Positions 51,231 to 63,021 of a stretch of DNA of 64,000 nucleotides are shown here, one piece after another. The stretch comes from Pelargonium x hortorum (taxonomy: Eukaryota > Streptophyta > Magnoliopsida > Geraniales > Geraniaceae), in NCBI GenBank assembly GCA_036897525.1, contig JAYMTJ010000001.1, forward strand, positions 1-64,000, given 5' to 3'. The translations under genes were made by a program, and so were the position numbers. A model generated the notes under the pieces. It did not search any database and was not told the DNA's origin. It was given only the letters and a program-made list of their open reading frames with translations. The stretch's first letter is position 1, and every line of letters begins with the position of its first letter.

Positions 51231-51929
51231 ACAGGGCTCGCCTTAGTCTCGACCCAGGTTATCATATCAAGCAAGATAGGATTTCTTCTTAAAGTCAAAG
51301 AGCTTTCACTAGTTAAGTTTTCTTGGAGTCACTATTTCGTCTCTTTTGGGTTTAACTTTACGTAAATACCACATACTAGAATAAAATGACTTCAAACATA
51401 GAATAGAATAGAATACTAATTATATATAAAGAACGCAGCATTTATCAAACCTATTTTACATCCTGCAGGGGTCTACTTAAACATTTTACTGCTATGTAAT
51501 TCCAAACCAAATCCATAACTGAGTTTCCAACAAATGGAACCCCCTGCTCTAGGTAAAGAAAAAAGAATTAGCATAAGAGTTCCATAGACTAGCTAGTGAC
51601 AAAACCCAGAACTAAAAAGAAATTGCTCAGGACATTACTGGAGAGTCTATATTTAAAAAAACTTACTATAATAGAAAATAGAAAGCTCTCTATAAAGTGT
51701 TGTCAGTCAGGAAGCCCTATATATAAGCACGTACCCGGTGAAACCGCCAACTATATATCTTAAATCGCTTTATCAAAGAGAGAAGTAAGACTTATTAAAT
51801 CCCTGCTAAAAAGCAGACTTGCTAGGCTTAGGGTTATAGTTAAGATACTATTGCCCTACAAACAAACCCCTTAAGGGAGTTCCTTTAGATTTAGTAAAGT
51901 ACCTAAAAAAGCTTCGGCTACTTTGCACT
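51231..51929. other. Non-coding stretch before the SSU rRNA-like tract
   Basis: No gene is recognised. The SSU 5' domain would be expected here or further upstream, but its start motif (GAGTTTGATCCTGGCTCAG) was not found close by. A GAATA triplet repeat lies at 51,401-51,415 and is the inverse of ATTCTATTCTATTCTA at 50,218-50,233. Confidence 0.4.
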
Positions 51930-53790
51930 GTCAAAAGGGGGAGATAAAAAAGAATTTTGAATAAAAAAGTATTTCATTGCCCAAGGTCGGGCCCCGTAAA
52001 GTAAATCAAGGAGTGTACTTTTTAAATAATACTCTTTATATTATAGGAGTTCTATTTCTATTCTAATAGCAGAGCTTTTAGGCTCTCCAATCCAAGGCAA
52101 AGAAAGGGTACTAAATCCTTCTTACGTTACGAGAAAAGGAGTTTCGCATCTTATTTTGTATGGTCAAAAGTAAAAATATGGGACTCCTTTTTATTAATGA
52201 AAGTCTGCAATTAGATTCCAAAGCACTTACTTGACTCAATTTGTATAAGCCCTTGAGTTAGTACTTTAAAAATGCCAGCAGCTGGGTAAAACTTCAGGCT
52301 TCAGGTATAGGATAAATCTAAAAAGGAATTGGTTTAAGCAGTATATATAGACATATTCCCTGAAATCGTAGGTTACTTCACAAGTGTTATTTCAACTCCT
52401 TTCGAAAATCCAGATAGATATACTGTGCAGGAACACTTTTAACAGAGGCACCCTCTTTCGAGTCTACCGCCCTGTGCATAAGAATTTGTTAATGCCTTAC
52501 CAGTCTGACTTAGATTACTGCTCATAAAACCTCTAGTCCGAAAGCGCTTGAATTTCTTTCAGCATTGACTTGTATTTAAAAGTCTTAGTAATCTAGGGAA
52601 TTAAAAGATGCAGCTTATTGAATTTTGTGTGATTTTATCATAGCCTATTACATAGCATTTGTTAGAATTCCCCGGGCAGGAAAAAAATTCTACTTCACCG
52701 GAATTTGGGGTCTTCATACACAAAAAAACATTTGTCCTCAACTAAAAAGGAAAGAGGAGATCCCTGCTCTTTTCGGCATATAGCGATAGAAGGATGAGAT
52801 TTCTTCTGAATAAGTATCAATATGAATAGCACTAACCAAGAGACTCGCGTGAACTAAGCGAAAGTATCCAGTGGAGGCTTTTGAGAAATTCCTTGGCATT
52901 TGTAACTGAGCGCACCTGGTTTTTATATAATGTAATCTGGATATCCTTTATATATATGAAATGAAGAGTGGTCAAGAAGATTTTTTGTGATTAGTTACTC
53001 CTCCCTTTTAAAGATGTCTTTGTTTCAAATCCTATACTATCTAAATCGGTACATCAGTATATCAACTGAAGATTACCGTTGAAAGGACCGCTTAACTCAT
53101 AAAAAAGTTTTGCATTCCCATGAGATTCTTTAACAACTGAAAAGCTCTGTTTGTTTCAGTAAGCCCGAGTTCTTTAATGTTAAAAAATGTCTATCAAATG
53201 TGTTGTCTTGACTTTTTGAACTGAATGTGTTTGTCAGTAACCGGAAGCTTTTTCATCTCTTCGTTAATCTCACAAAAAGCAAGAACTAGAAATTATGGAC
53301 TCCTCTGTTGCCTATGCAAAGGGAAAGCGCGGAAAATAGACCTTATCATAAAATCAAGTATAACGGCGCATGCCTAGCTCAAGCAAAAAGGGGAATAGTT
53401 TATGATAATTTATACATTTTTTTATCAAAGTAAAAGGCATTTAGCTTATTGATTTGTTTTTCAGAAAGGATCCTTCTGTAGTACTTATTCTTAGGCATGA
53501 GATGAGAGCCATACTATATAATAGGGTAATGGTGTCGATTAGATTGAGCCTTGAAACTAAAGAGCAGCTCTTTTAGAGTAGGGTCACCCAGTTTTCCTGT
53601 CTTTCTTTTTATGTGTATTACGTATGATTTAAATTAGAGTATCACTGCTTAATAGCCAAGAAGTAGGTACCCAGAATAAAATCCTTAACTACGCTATAAC
53701 TAGCAGATAGTAGAAATCATATAAATGGGGTGCCCCTAAGGGAAATCTACTCTACACCAAGCCTTGACTTATGCTGTTGATAAATTCCAT
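51930..53790 (+). rRNA. rrnS: Small-subunit rRNA-like tract
   Basis: SSU hallmarks occur in order on the plus strand. GAATTTTGA near 51,952 corresponds to E. coli about 360, and CCCGTAAAGTAA near 51,993 to about 426. TGCCAGCAGCTGGGTAA at 52,273 is the 530 loop lacking one C. AGATATACTG near 52,416 with AGGAACAC at 52,429 corresponds to about 700-717, and CGAAAGCG at 52,539 to about 766. CCGGAATTTGGGGTC near 52,698 with CACAA at 52,719 corresponds to 914-935. GTGGAGG at 52,871 with GCGCACCTGG ending at 52,919 corresponds to about 938-984. ACTAGCAGATAG near 53,698 and CTACACCAAGCCTTGAC near 53,752 correspond to 1,334 and 1,391-1,407. Several spacings agree well (914 to 931, and 1,334 to 1,391). 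Others hold inserts of 50-190 bases, and GATTAGATACCC was not found. The ends are approximate and the alignment was by eye. Confidence 0.5.
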
Positions 53791-56700
53791 ATCTTTTCCT
53801 ATCAAAAACAGTATAGTAAATCCTAGAGTTCTGAAACTAAACAGATATAGCTAGCTCTCCTGAACTTCATAGCTTGTAGTGTGTATCCTAAATGGAGCTC
53901 TTATACTCCCCTCCGGTAAACATAATTGGGAGCGGGTAAGAACGAAAAGATACTATGGTCTAAGTCTAGTTGGCGAAGCTCATGTAGTTTAAGCCCCTGA
54001 TATATTCTTTTGCCTGAAGTTTATATGAAAAAAGACCCGTAATAAAACCTTTATGTATATCTGTCAAGTTCCATTCCTAAAAAAGTTAGAGTTAGATGAA
54101 GTAGAGGTACTCCTTTATTTACAATTCAACACAATTAATAGAAAGTCAAGTATTTCAATGAAAGAAGCTCGCTACTTTTTGTATTACTTCCTCAACTACC
54201 TCCTTCTATAGTCCCCGCTCTATAATCTAAGTACCTACTGGTATCTCCTTTTGAAAGGGTTGGCTAAAAACTGTGGAGCACACCGGCTAGCTTTTAATTA
54301 GACAGCGAAAGTAGTAAAACACAGAGAATACTTTATTAGAACAAGGGCTTCTGATTGCCATATGCAAGGGAATCGATAGAATTGACTAACTTAAAGGCCA
54401 CCATCGAAGGGTAGGTCACCAGCCTTTTTTCCTTTGCTTTTGGAGTCCTTTTAGGAAGTTATGCACTTTCAAAAAGAAAAAGATCATACAGAAAAAGATA
54501 GAGCCAAGAAACATGCACGAAAAATCTACTTTTAGAAAGCTTTTTCTGTTTCTTCTATATAGGATAAAAGTGAAACAGAAGTATTACTCATCCCCCGATT
54601 CTCTTAAGTCCTACCCCATTTAGTTAAGTTATATAATAAAAACTACTCCGAAATGCGTTGTAGGAAAACAAGCTTAGTACTCTCTCTTAAAAACTTCAAC
54701 GTGAGAACTTATTATTCACTATATTTTAAAGTTTATATGCATCTTGAGGAAAGTCTTATTACTTATCCATTTTTATAAACGACTTAGTTATTGACAAAAT
54801 AAGGGGATACCTATGCTATTTCTATTTTCCTAACTATACTATAATTTAGGTATAAACCCCCAAGCTTAGGACCTGTGTTTTGGAGGATTTTAAGGAGAAT
54901 CATTAACTAATAAATTCCATGATAATACTTACTCGCCTAAGTGGCGCTTTTTAACGATATTATGGGGTAAACAAAAAACAAAATCGAAATTCTTCAGATA
55001 TAATTATCTCTTTCAATTCTTTCTATTTTAATACAATCTGTAAACAAAACAGTAAAGTAAGGATATACCTATAGATAGACGGCGCTAAACAAAATAGCAA
55101 AAAGGATACTTTCCAAAAACTGCGGGATGAGACTCCTTATCAGAGCATAAGTATAGATAATTTGGTAAATTAAGACTTGTTAAACAGTAAAAACAGAAGA
55201 CTTTCTTAGTTAGTCTAACCTTATTTACTAAAGGACAAAACTTAACCAAGAGATGAATTTCTAATTACTTTCTAGAAAAAAAAGGACCAACAAGCTGTCT
55301 ATGAAGTTAACAAGACCCAAAATTCCTATTAATAAGCTACTTTTTAATAATTTAAAAGACCTTCATAATATTAAAAAAAGAAATCCTTACCTCTGTTCTA
55401 TTAAAGGCAAGCCTCAGCCTTTACACACATTTACCTGTATACTTTTATATACCCTCTGTGCTTACTTTACTTATTACTCGCCTCCTTCTTTTCCTGCCTG
55501 TATTTATTTATTCATTTTAACAAACTCTTTAATTCCCTGAAAAGAGTACGCAGATCCCAGTAACAAGATTAAAAGGACTTTTCCTTTTTTTTGAGTTAGA
55601 GAGCATAAGGATCCTCTTTCGACAACTAGCAAAACCTGCTTACTGCCTTTTTTCTTTTTTAAAAACTTAGGACCTTTATTAGATTTAGTTTACAAAGGAA
55701 GACGGATAGTAAGCTGAGTATCTTGTATTAAATAAAACTGGGCATAAATGGCCCCTTTTTCGGCAGTGATAGTTTCCACACTCTTAAGACTAAATTACAT
55801 AATTAAAACAAAACTTGAGTAAATATTCTTACTATAATATATTATTTTAAGGAATAAGCCCCTACTTACTACATTAGACCAAGAACCTACACTTTAATAC
55901 TGATGAAAAGGGGACCGTTCTAAACTAGTTTATACTAAGGAAAATGTCTGAGCTAGACTCTTTCTTTAATAGCGCTTGATCCTCCTGTACAACTCAACTA
56001 CTTCTTTATGCGAGCTTATCCTTGATAACTCCTGTAAACTTATAGTGATATAAATAAATGACTTTAATTGTAATTGTTTCTTGATTCTATGTTATGTAGT
56101 CCAAGATTCTATAGGATTATTTAACATGCCCCTCTCAACTTATTTACAGATTACGCCCAAGCAGAACTGTACTGAAACATTTACGGATTACCGATTCCTT
56201 ATATACATACCTGCAACTTCTTTTTTTTTATTTACTCAAAACAAACTTGCCAATACTCATTTATAAATGAAGCAAAAGGGGAGTAGTCTATTTCAGCTTC
56301 TCAGGTTTCCATTTCTAAACACTCTCTTAGGAATTAGCTATTTTATTTGAAAGAATAAGTCCCATATTTTAGTACAATAGAACAACTACTCCTAAGGATT
56401 CCTGACTCCTAAATGAAACCTGACCCTTGGTAGTTGAGCAGAAAACTCTATAACGAATCTTTAAAGCAAATCTAAGACTAGTTTAAAAGACAAGAACTCT
56501 AAGAAATACATCTTAATGAGAAGACCTATTTTATAAGAATTACACCTCTATAGAGAGTAAAAGAGTACAAATTAGAAACTCAAGGGCGAGAGCCCGATCT
56601 TTTTCATAGAATGTCTTGTTCATGGTCCGGATGTGTTTAATTGTTTTTGCGTGGGTTGTTTGTAGGCTTCTGCCCGATCTTATTCTTTCCTTGTTCTTTA

Positions 56701-57602
56701 CACTTAAGGAAAAACATGTACCTTTTATAAGGGCATCAATTTCAAAAGCAAATTACGTGTTCATTTAATGGGTCAATTCTAAGTAAAACCCCGAAGTGTT
56801 CTTTTTTTATTTTAGACTCCTAATTTTTTAATAAGGGTAACTCTACTTAACATTATAGAACCTTATCCCGGCTTACTAACTAGGAGTTCTATTTATACTT
56901 GAATTCTTAGAAATGATCCTTCATATTCAGACTTTACTATAAAATATCTGCTCAAACTTATGCTTTTACGAACGAAGGTAATTCTAGTAGTTTTCGCAAT
57001 AAACTATATAAACTTGAGTACGTTGTCTCTTGAATTCCTTAATTTCTTGGTAAACGTATATTCGTAGACTTGTAGAGGGAATACCTAGAAAAAAACTACG
57101 GACCTTTTATTAAGGGGATTCTTACTATATCAACAGCATTCGAACCTGCGACAATTCTTAGTAGGCTGCTTTGTTCTATCTAGAATTTCTTATAGACTCT
57201 TGTTCAATATCTTCGGTAAGGAAATCTAATGGATTCGGTGGGTGGATTTAAATCTTTTTTAGATTGATTTCTAGTAAAGTATTTCAATTGACTTTAAATT
57301 TATGCTTTTTAAAAAAGAAGTTTTTTTTAAGTTTTTGGGTTTAGATTGGGATCTTCCTAAAATTCAGTGTAAGCAAAGGGATTTTTTATACAACTCTTTC
57401 TAGAGTGTGCTTTAATTTAACTTAACTGGGGTTGTCTTTTTGTAAGTTAGTTAAGTAGGGAATTTATCAAAGGAAATCCTTATATGAAGTTCTTTTCAAT
57501 AGTCAATCCCAGGTCAGGAAGAAAAGCACTTATATACAAATATATTTGGATCATCCCTTGCAATGAACTAAGTATAGTTAAAGTAAGCATTTTATGTTTT
57601 TT
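53791..57602. other. Non-coding stretch
   Basis: No gene is recognised. The plainer spacer texture covers about 53,800-54,620 and 55,900-56,600. Open frames at 55,301-55,540 and 56,081-56,266 are of chance length. The SSU 3' end (AAGTCGTAACAAGGTA) was not found here. Confidence 0.45.
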
Positions 57603-57674
57603 GGAGTATACGAAGTGGTAAAGCACTGATTCAAATGATCGGTATGCAAAGGTTCAAATCTCACAACGAGCTGC
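57603..57674 (+). tRNA. tRNA-like sequence resembling tRNA-Gln
   Basis: GGAGTATA (5' acceptor), GAAGTGGTAAAGC (D arm), a 5-bp anticodon stem CTGAT/ATCGG (one G-T pair) and GCAAAGGTTCAAATC (T arm) follow in order with normal spacing. The acceptor start, D loop and TATGCAAAGGTTC string resemble plant mitochondrial tRNA-Gln as I remember it. The anticodon loop is TCAAATG, with C instead of the near-universal T33, and does not give the Gln anticodon. The 3' side of the T stem and the 3' acceptor strand do not pair. The 5' two thirds are well preserved; identity is uncertain. Confidence 0.4.
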
Positions 57675-59182
57675 TTTAAGTTTGAGATGGTAATAAAACA
57701 AATTCGATAAAAAAGGATACTCTACTTTTTAGAGGACCGCATTCGATGCTGGTAGAGTTTTATCATTAAGAATCTCGGGATGGATTTCATTATAAGTTTT
57801 ATATTATATACAAGAATTCGGTTCCTCGATCAAGCTCTGTAGTTATCTTTAGCTTCGTTTCGTATATGATAAAGATATATTCAAGAGTTCCTACTCTTTG
57901 TAGCCTAGTACCGGTTTCGCTAAAACAAAGAGTCAAAAAGCTACGTCATTATAAGATATTTACTAAAATGTCTATTATTGGGACAACAAAGCAAACCAGA
58001 TTTAAGTAAGTAAATATTCTAAATACCAGAGGTAAATAAGCTGTATCAAGAGAAGTTTACACCATGTACTTATTTATTCCGCCCTTATCTTTATAAGGTA
58101 GTTAAGTTATCAAGCAAGCAGTAATAACTATAACCTAGGATTACTATGCCACAAATCCCAATAAATATAAAATTACTGGATAAAATCTTCTTTAGAAAAT
58201 TTCAAGGGGGCTCTTCACAAAAGGGCTATTTTATTTTAGCTACTTCGGAATCTTGAAATTCTGTATACAAAAGCTCTAAGCAAATTTTGTGTTTCTATTT
58301 AAGAACTTCTGTTAAGAGAGGTATTAAAAATTATTATATAGTATACCAAACATATTGTGCTATTTCACTTGGCTTGGCTCTAAAGATCTATGCACAAATA
58401 GATATTTTTAAGTAAGAATTCCTAAAGGTTCGGTGAAACTCAAACTAAGAATTCATTTTGTATAAAATTCTATAGACACTACCTTGAATGAAGTTTTTTT
58501 AAATACCTATTACTCTTACCTGGAACTCTTCCGTAGTTAAAAGTCTTTTTAACCCCACGAGAAGATAGGTGTTCCAAGCGACTACATAGCCTACCAACCT
58601 AACTTTCATGGACAAGGATTACTCTTTAGTAAAAAGTTTCCAATACAAAGAAGCTAGGATCTCTTTCTTATCTAAATCATCTAAACAAGACTTACTCAAA
58701 TCGAGACTAAAGTTTGTCTGGATAGAGAACAACGCTGCCTTTAGCCTTGGGTCGCGGGTTATAGTAATTAAGCACTTTCATTAATACTAAATCCCTTTGA
58801 GTAATAGAAGTAAGGAATTAATACAAAAGTTTGCCTACTATAAAGAAGTCTAGCTAAAGGTTACTTGTACTAATTACGAGTCATTTTTCTTTCAAAAAAA
58901 TGAAACCCGTGAAAACAAGTGGGTTTGTTCCATGTTCTGGTAACTGTAAAAGAATTTTTCCAAGATAATGCTAATAAAAAGATTGGTAATAAGTCCTTTT
59001 TAATGACCTTAGCCTATTGAGTGAGATTCCTATATTAAAACTACATTTGTATAAATAGGAAAATAGAAACACTTCGAGGGCTCAAAAGAGTTAGTTACTT
59101 AATTGCTAAAGCAAAGCTTATTTTATAATAAAACTTAGAGAGCTTTACTAAAACTCCTTTCCAAATAAAGAGGGGCGTTTAC
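57675..59182. other. Non-coding stretch
   Basis: No gene is recognised; sequence of both textures, with no open frame above 60 codons of interest. Confidence 0.45.
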
Positions 59183-59272
59183 AGGTTTGGGGTTTTCGGG
59201 ACTTGAACTCATGCGCATGCCCTAAAAGCAGTGTCGATGAGGCAAGTTAATAAGGCCGCGTCCCACAAGCCA
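59183..59272 (-). tRNA. tRNA-like sequence, identity uncertain
   Basis: On the minus strand GACGCGGCCTTATTAACTTGCC (D-side), ACTGCTTTTAGGGCAT (anticodon-side) and GCATGAGTTCAAGTCCCG (T arm, loop TTCAAGT) follow in tRNA order. CTTTTAG would give a Lys-type TTT anticodon, but its stem pairs poorly; a one-base shift pairs three positions. GGGGTTTT-type acceptor pairing is not found. The relatively GC-rich patch stands out from its surroundings. Confidence 0.3.
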
Positions 59273-59729
59273 AATTTCCTTGCTATTGGATAAAGTAAGG
59301 TAAATGTATTGCACTCCTTGATTTGAAAAGTCCTGGTTAGAAGAAAGTACAACTTAGACATAAATTTCTTTATTTAGGGTACGAAACTTTTAGAATTTAA
59401 GATTATATCTTATAGAAAAAAAAAGGGTTGTTTGTTAGCAGTGGTTTTGAGTAGTATCTAGTATTTTATTGCTTTACTAATACCCATTTGGCTTTTCGAA
59501 GATGCATAGGAAACTTTCCAGTAATGTCTCCTTAACAGAAGTGAATGCGAGACTTTTATTCTATATTTATTTGCTAGAGCTTTCGCTTTTTATTATATGT
59601 TTGGTAGGCCTGCTCCATTTGCCCATAATAAATGGATACAAAAAGGATGCCCACTATTAATTACAAAATCCAACAATATATGTACCCATATTATATGTGC
59701 TTTTATCGGGCGGTAGTGAGGAGTCTTCT

Positions 59730-59792
59730 AATTGATTCGTGGTAGAATGCTGTAAGTTTAACAAGAAAGCTGAGATTCAAGTCGTTTCATCA
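59730..59792 (+). tRNA. Weak tRNA-like sequence
   Basis: TCGTGGTAGAATGC (D arm), TGTAAGTTTAACAAG (anticodon side) and GAGATTCAAGTCGTTTC follow in order. GAGAT and GTTTC can pair around TCAAGTC with two G-T pairs, one base off the usual frame. No acceptor stem is seen. Confidence 0.22.
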
Positions 59793-61755
59793 TAAGGAAG
59801 TTAGTCTAAAATGCACTGAGTTTTATGAGCTAAAAGGTTCCCGCGAGAGTATTAAAATATGTATAGGCACTCTGAATCCTTAAAATAAAGTATAAAAAGG
59901 GTTCCATTCTTTAATCTTAAAAAGGAAATCCCCATTTACTGCAAGACAAGAATCTCTTTATTTATTTTATTATATGACTACCCTTTTTCTGGCAATTTCC
60001 CTAGAGCAAGTCCCCGCTTTCTACTGCAGCGAATTTCTTCTATTCATCATTGAAAGAGCAGTTACCTAGTTTGAAATATTACGTTAAATAAGACCTTCGG
60101 GGTTTTTCTTATGCAAAGCTTTTGAAATTTTGTATAGGTATCGTGCAGTGTAATTGGGATATCTTAGGAACTTGCGCTTGGGATCCTTTAAGATAAATAC
60201 AATAAAGAGCTTTTTCTTTAACATTATTTAAGTATATAAGGATTTGCCTACTCAGAAAAGACTGGTTTATGTAAATCCACTAAAATTGAACATGAGCTAA
60301 TCTTCGCAGGACGATAAGCTGGTAAAACTCCCCGAATTCCCCAGTATCTTCTATGCGATTAATAGTACAAAGCAGTCCCTAAAACAAATTTATAACACTA
60401 AGTTACGTATAAGTAGACTCTTAATTAGTATTTAAGATATGTAAATTAAAAAAAAACCGGATCTCGAGAAAGGAGTTCTTTACTTTGTTTAGTAAACTCG
60501 ACTGCTCCCATTTCAAAAAACTTGTACTTTAATGATAAGATATAGCATGTTACCCCACGAATAGCAAAGATTCAAGACGTAAAAGCGAACTCAAATCCTA
60601 GGAAAGTCTATAGCTGTCCGAGCCTTTACTATCTGACTAAATTACCTATTATACATACCCGTTTGTAAGAGAAATTTAGAGAAATCGTTCGGTATAAAAA
60701 GGGAGGAAACCGTATGAAGAGAAGGATTAGTGTGCACTGGGTATTAGGTACTTATTAAGGATTGGTTTCCAAACTAACTCAAATTGCTATTAACGAGTGT
60801 TGCTAACTCTTATAACAACAACGAATAATCTAGTACTAATTTCATGACTAGGCCTTGGCTTTTATCGTTCGCATGCAGGGTTCTTTATATCCCCAGATTT
60901 CAACTAAGTTAAGAAAAAAGAAAGATTTCCTTATTTTTGAGATACAATAGGAATTAGTTTGGTTAGAGAAGTTAATGTCAGAAGAAGGAATTTCAGAGTT
61001 TTCCTCTACCTCTAGTAGGTAACTAAATTGACAAGGAGTCCCTCTTATTTGTTTGTTACTCAGGATAGAAGGAAGTCGTTTCTAGGCTAGGTAGTTATTG
61101 GAGCTCCCCTTAGTTAAGCTTCTCAAATAAAAGTAGAGATAGAAGTTCTGTTTCTTGAAAGATATAAATTGCAGCAAGAGATAGAAACTATTAGAGGGCG
61201 TGAGGACTTTCATTCAACTTACACGGTTGTAGTGTACTAAACAAGCTTTTAGTTTACTCCAAGCGATCTCCTTTGGTAAATTCCTTTTATCTTTTGCATA
61301 CCGATCATTTGAATCAGTGCTTTACCACTTCGTATACTCCAAAAAACATATTAAAAGAGTGTTACCCGGTAAGTTTAAGGTCCAATAATGTAGCTAAAAA
61401 ATCCCCCATTTTGAAATCAGATGCCCCTCCTAAGACATTGCTTGCAATATCACTGTCAGTATAGGATTCCTTTTTAAAGACTAAGCAGAGTTCTGAGAAG
61501 CGGCAAGATACGGCCAATACAAGAGTATACCCTTAGCTTAACTAGACTCTCTCTTCTTAGTAGAATTCTTTTTCTTGTTACTTTATATAATAATTGAGAC
61601 TGATAGGGCTCGGCTAGAGAGTTTTGGTAAGAGTAAGCCTTTGTTTTCCTATTCGTTAATACTTAATAAGGGACTAAGTAATCTAAGGTAACCGCTAGGG
61701 TTAATCTTCCAATGCTCTACCAACCAAAATTGACCAAAAGCTTTCATTTGTTCGA
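59793..61755. other. Non-coding stretch
   Basis: No gene is recognised. The plainer spacer texture covers about 60,840-61,640, with a 63-codon open frame at 61,273-61,464 of chance length. The 59,273-59,729 gap to the left is likewise empty. Confidence 0.45.
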
Positions 61756-61829
61756 AGGAAATGCGATTTGAACCCATCATACGTGTATCCTTAGTTCTTT
61801 GTTCTAACCAACTGGATTCTCTATCTACC
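61756..61829 (-). tRNA. tRNA-like sequence, identity uncertain
   Basis: On the minus strand GGTAGAT (5' acceptor candidate), AATCCAGTTGGTTAGAACA (a very typical D arm), AAGAACTAAGGATACAC (anticodon side) and GATGGGTTCAAATCGCATTTCC (T arm and 3' acceptor strand) are in order. CATTTCC would need GGAAATG at the 5' end; the actual GGTAGAT pairs at only about four of seven positions. The T stem is broken by one base on the 3' side. The anticodon stem does not pair. Length (74 bases) is normal for a tRNA. Confidence 0.4.
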
Positions 61830-62631
61830 ATTGCAGACGTGATTACTTAAGTTAAGATCTTTATTATTAATTTACATTGAAAGTTTTAGTATTCTACAAA
61901 GAAATTTATTATACTTTAATATTACCCCTCATAGAGCGGGGCTTTCACGTTTGGTACAAGAAGACTCTTATCTGGGTATCCTCTAGCAGGACTCTAAATC
62001 ACGAATTACTTTTTTAAAAACCCTTACTTGGACTATAGAAAAAGACCTTAAGTTATCAAGTGCACTCATGGGGTGGTGAGCTAAGGAAAACCCCTTTTGC
62101 AATCAGACCCGCGAAACTTTTCTTAATATTTATGCTTTCCCTACTTCTTTATTTGTATCTGATTAACGATATTTACGAGCTTAGTGTTCTTTGTAAGTGA
62201 AAAAGTTCAACATGTGCTTATAATAAAATAACTATAGAAAGATGTATGGGGTTACACGACGAGGAAAAGCACTTTAGTAAAATTAAACTATTGCTTTTGC
62301 GAAAGGGGGCTTAAAAGCATAAAGATTTAAACCCATTTTACCCCCGAAACCGATAAATGCTTCGATATGAAGATATAGTATATAACCCAATAATACCAAC
62401 CGCTCGTAAGAAAAGGAAAATCTATAACATCCCCGGATCTTCCGTTCTACGCTTTCCTACAAACCCCTGTTCAAACTAAACAGTAAACCTCACAATACTC
62501 TATAAGGGCTCTATCCTCTTTATATTGCTAGCTCCAAAGAGAAGAAGGAGATATTATTTTTAACAACTAATAAGAACTCTATAACTAATATGACTCTAAA
62601 GGAAGCTTGCTTCTAAATGGGGTACACTTAA
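61830..62631. other. Non-coding stretch
   Basis: T/A-run texture up to about 62,400, then plainer sequence leading into the open frame at 62,632. No gene is recognised. Confidence 0.45.
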
Positions 62632-63021
62632 GGAACACAAGAGCAACAGAAACTTCCTAAGAAAAAACTGCTTAATGCCTTTATTAAACAAAATCCAAAC
62701 TCTTCAATTAGGGCCTTAATAAAAATATTGGAACTTCCCAGGCTCTTATTCAAGATTGAAGAGCGGATAACAAGGGAGCAGACTCCTAAATTACTAAGCT
62801 CTGCCAAAGATTACAATTTTTGGATTAAAACCTGCTTGAGCATAAAGAATAACAAACTTTCAGGAAAGGAGCAAAAGGAGAAGCAAGAGAATCAGGCAAG
62901 GGCAGGACGAGAAAGAAGCAGAGGCAGGAGAGCTAGGATGGTACCTGTTGTAACTAAGCTAGTTGTAGCAGGTATCTTTCCTGTCATAGCTTACTTATTG
63001 TATAGATTTCTTAGTCTTTAA
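62632..63021 (+). CDS. Putative small membrane-anchored protein, unrecognised
   Basis: The frame is open from just after a stop to TAA at 63,019, 129 codons. It has no ATG upstream of the basic region; TTG at 62,728 (97 residues) or an ATA/ATT codon would have to start it. In the predicted product an amphipathic stretch (LIKILELPRLLFKIEERI) is followed by a highly charged, Gln/Lys/Arg-rich segment with RGRRAR, then a hydrophobic C-terminal segment (VVTKLVVAGIFPVIAYLLY) that could span a membrane. This order suggests a tail-anchored or inner-membrane protein and looks less random than other frames here. No family is recognised and no ribosome-binding-like site was seen. A chance open frame cannot be excluded. 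Confidence 0.28.
   Translation, partial: GTQEQQKLPKKKLLNAFIKQNPNSSIRALIKILELPRLLFKIEERITREQTPKLLSSAKDYNFWIKTCLSIKNNKLSGKEQKEKQENQARAGRERSRGRRARMVPVVTKLVVAGIFPVIAYLLYRFLSL

Noticed and set aside
54006-54024. CCTGAAGTTTATAT, resembling the cox1 PEVY motif
   Set aside because: Flanking sequence does not continue as cox1 in any frame; a short chance match.
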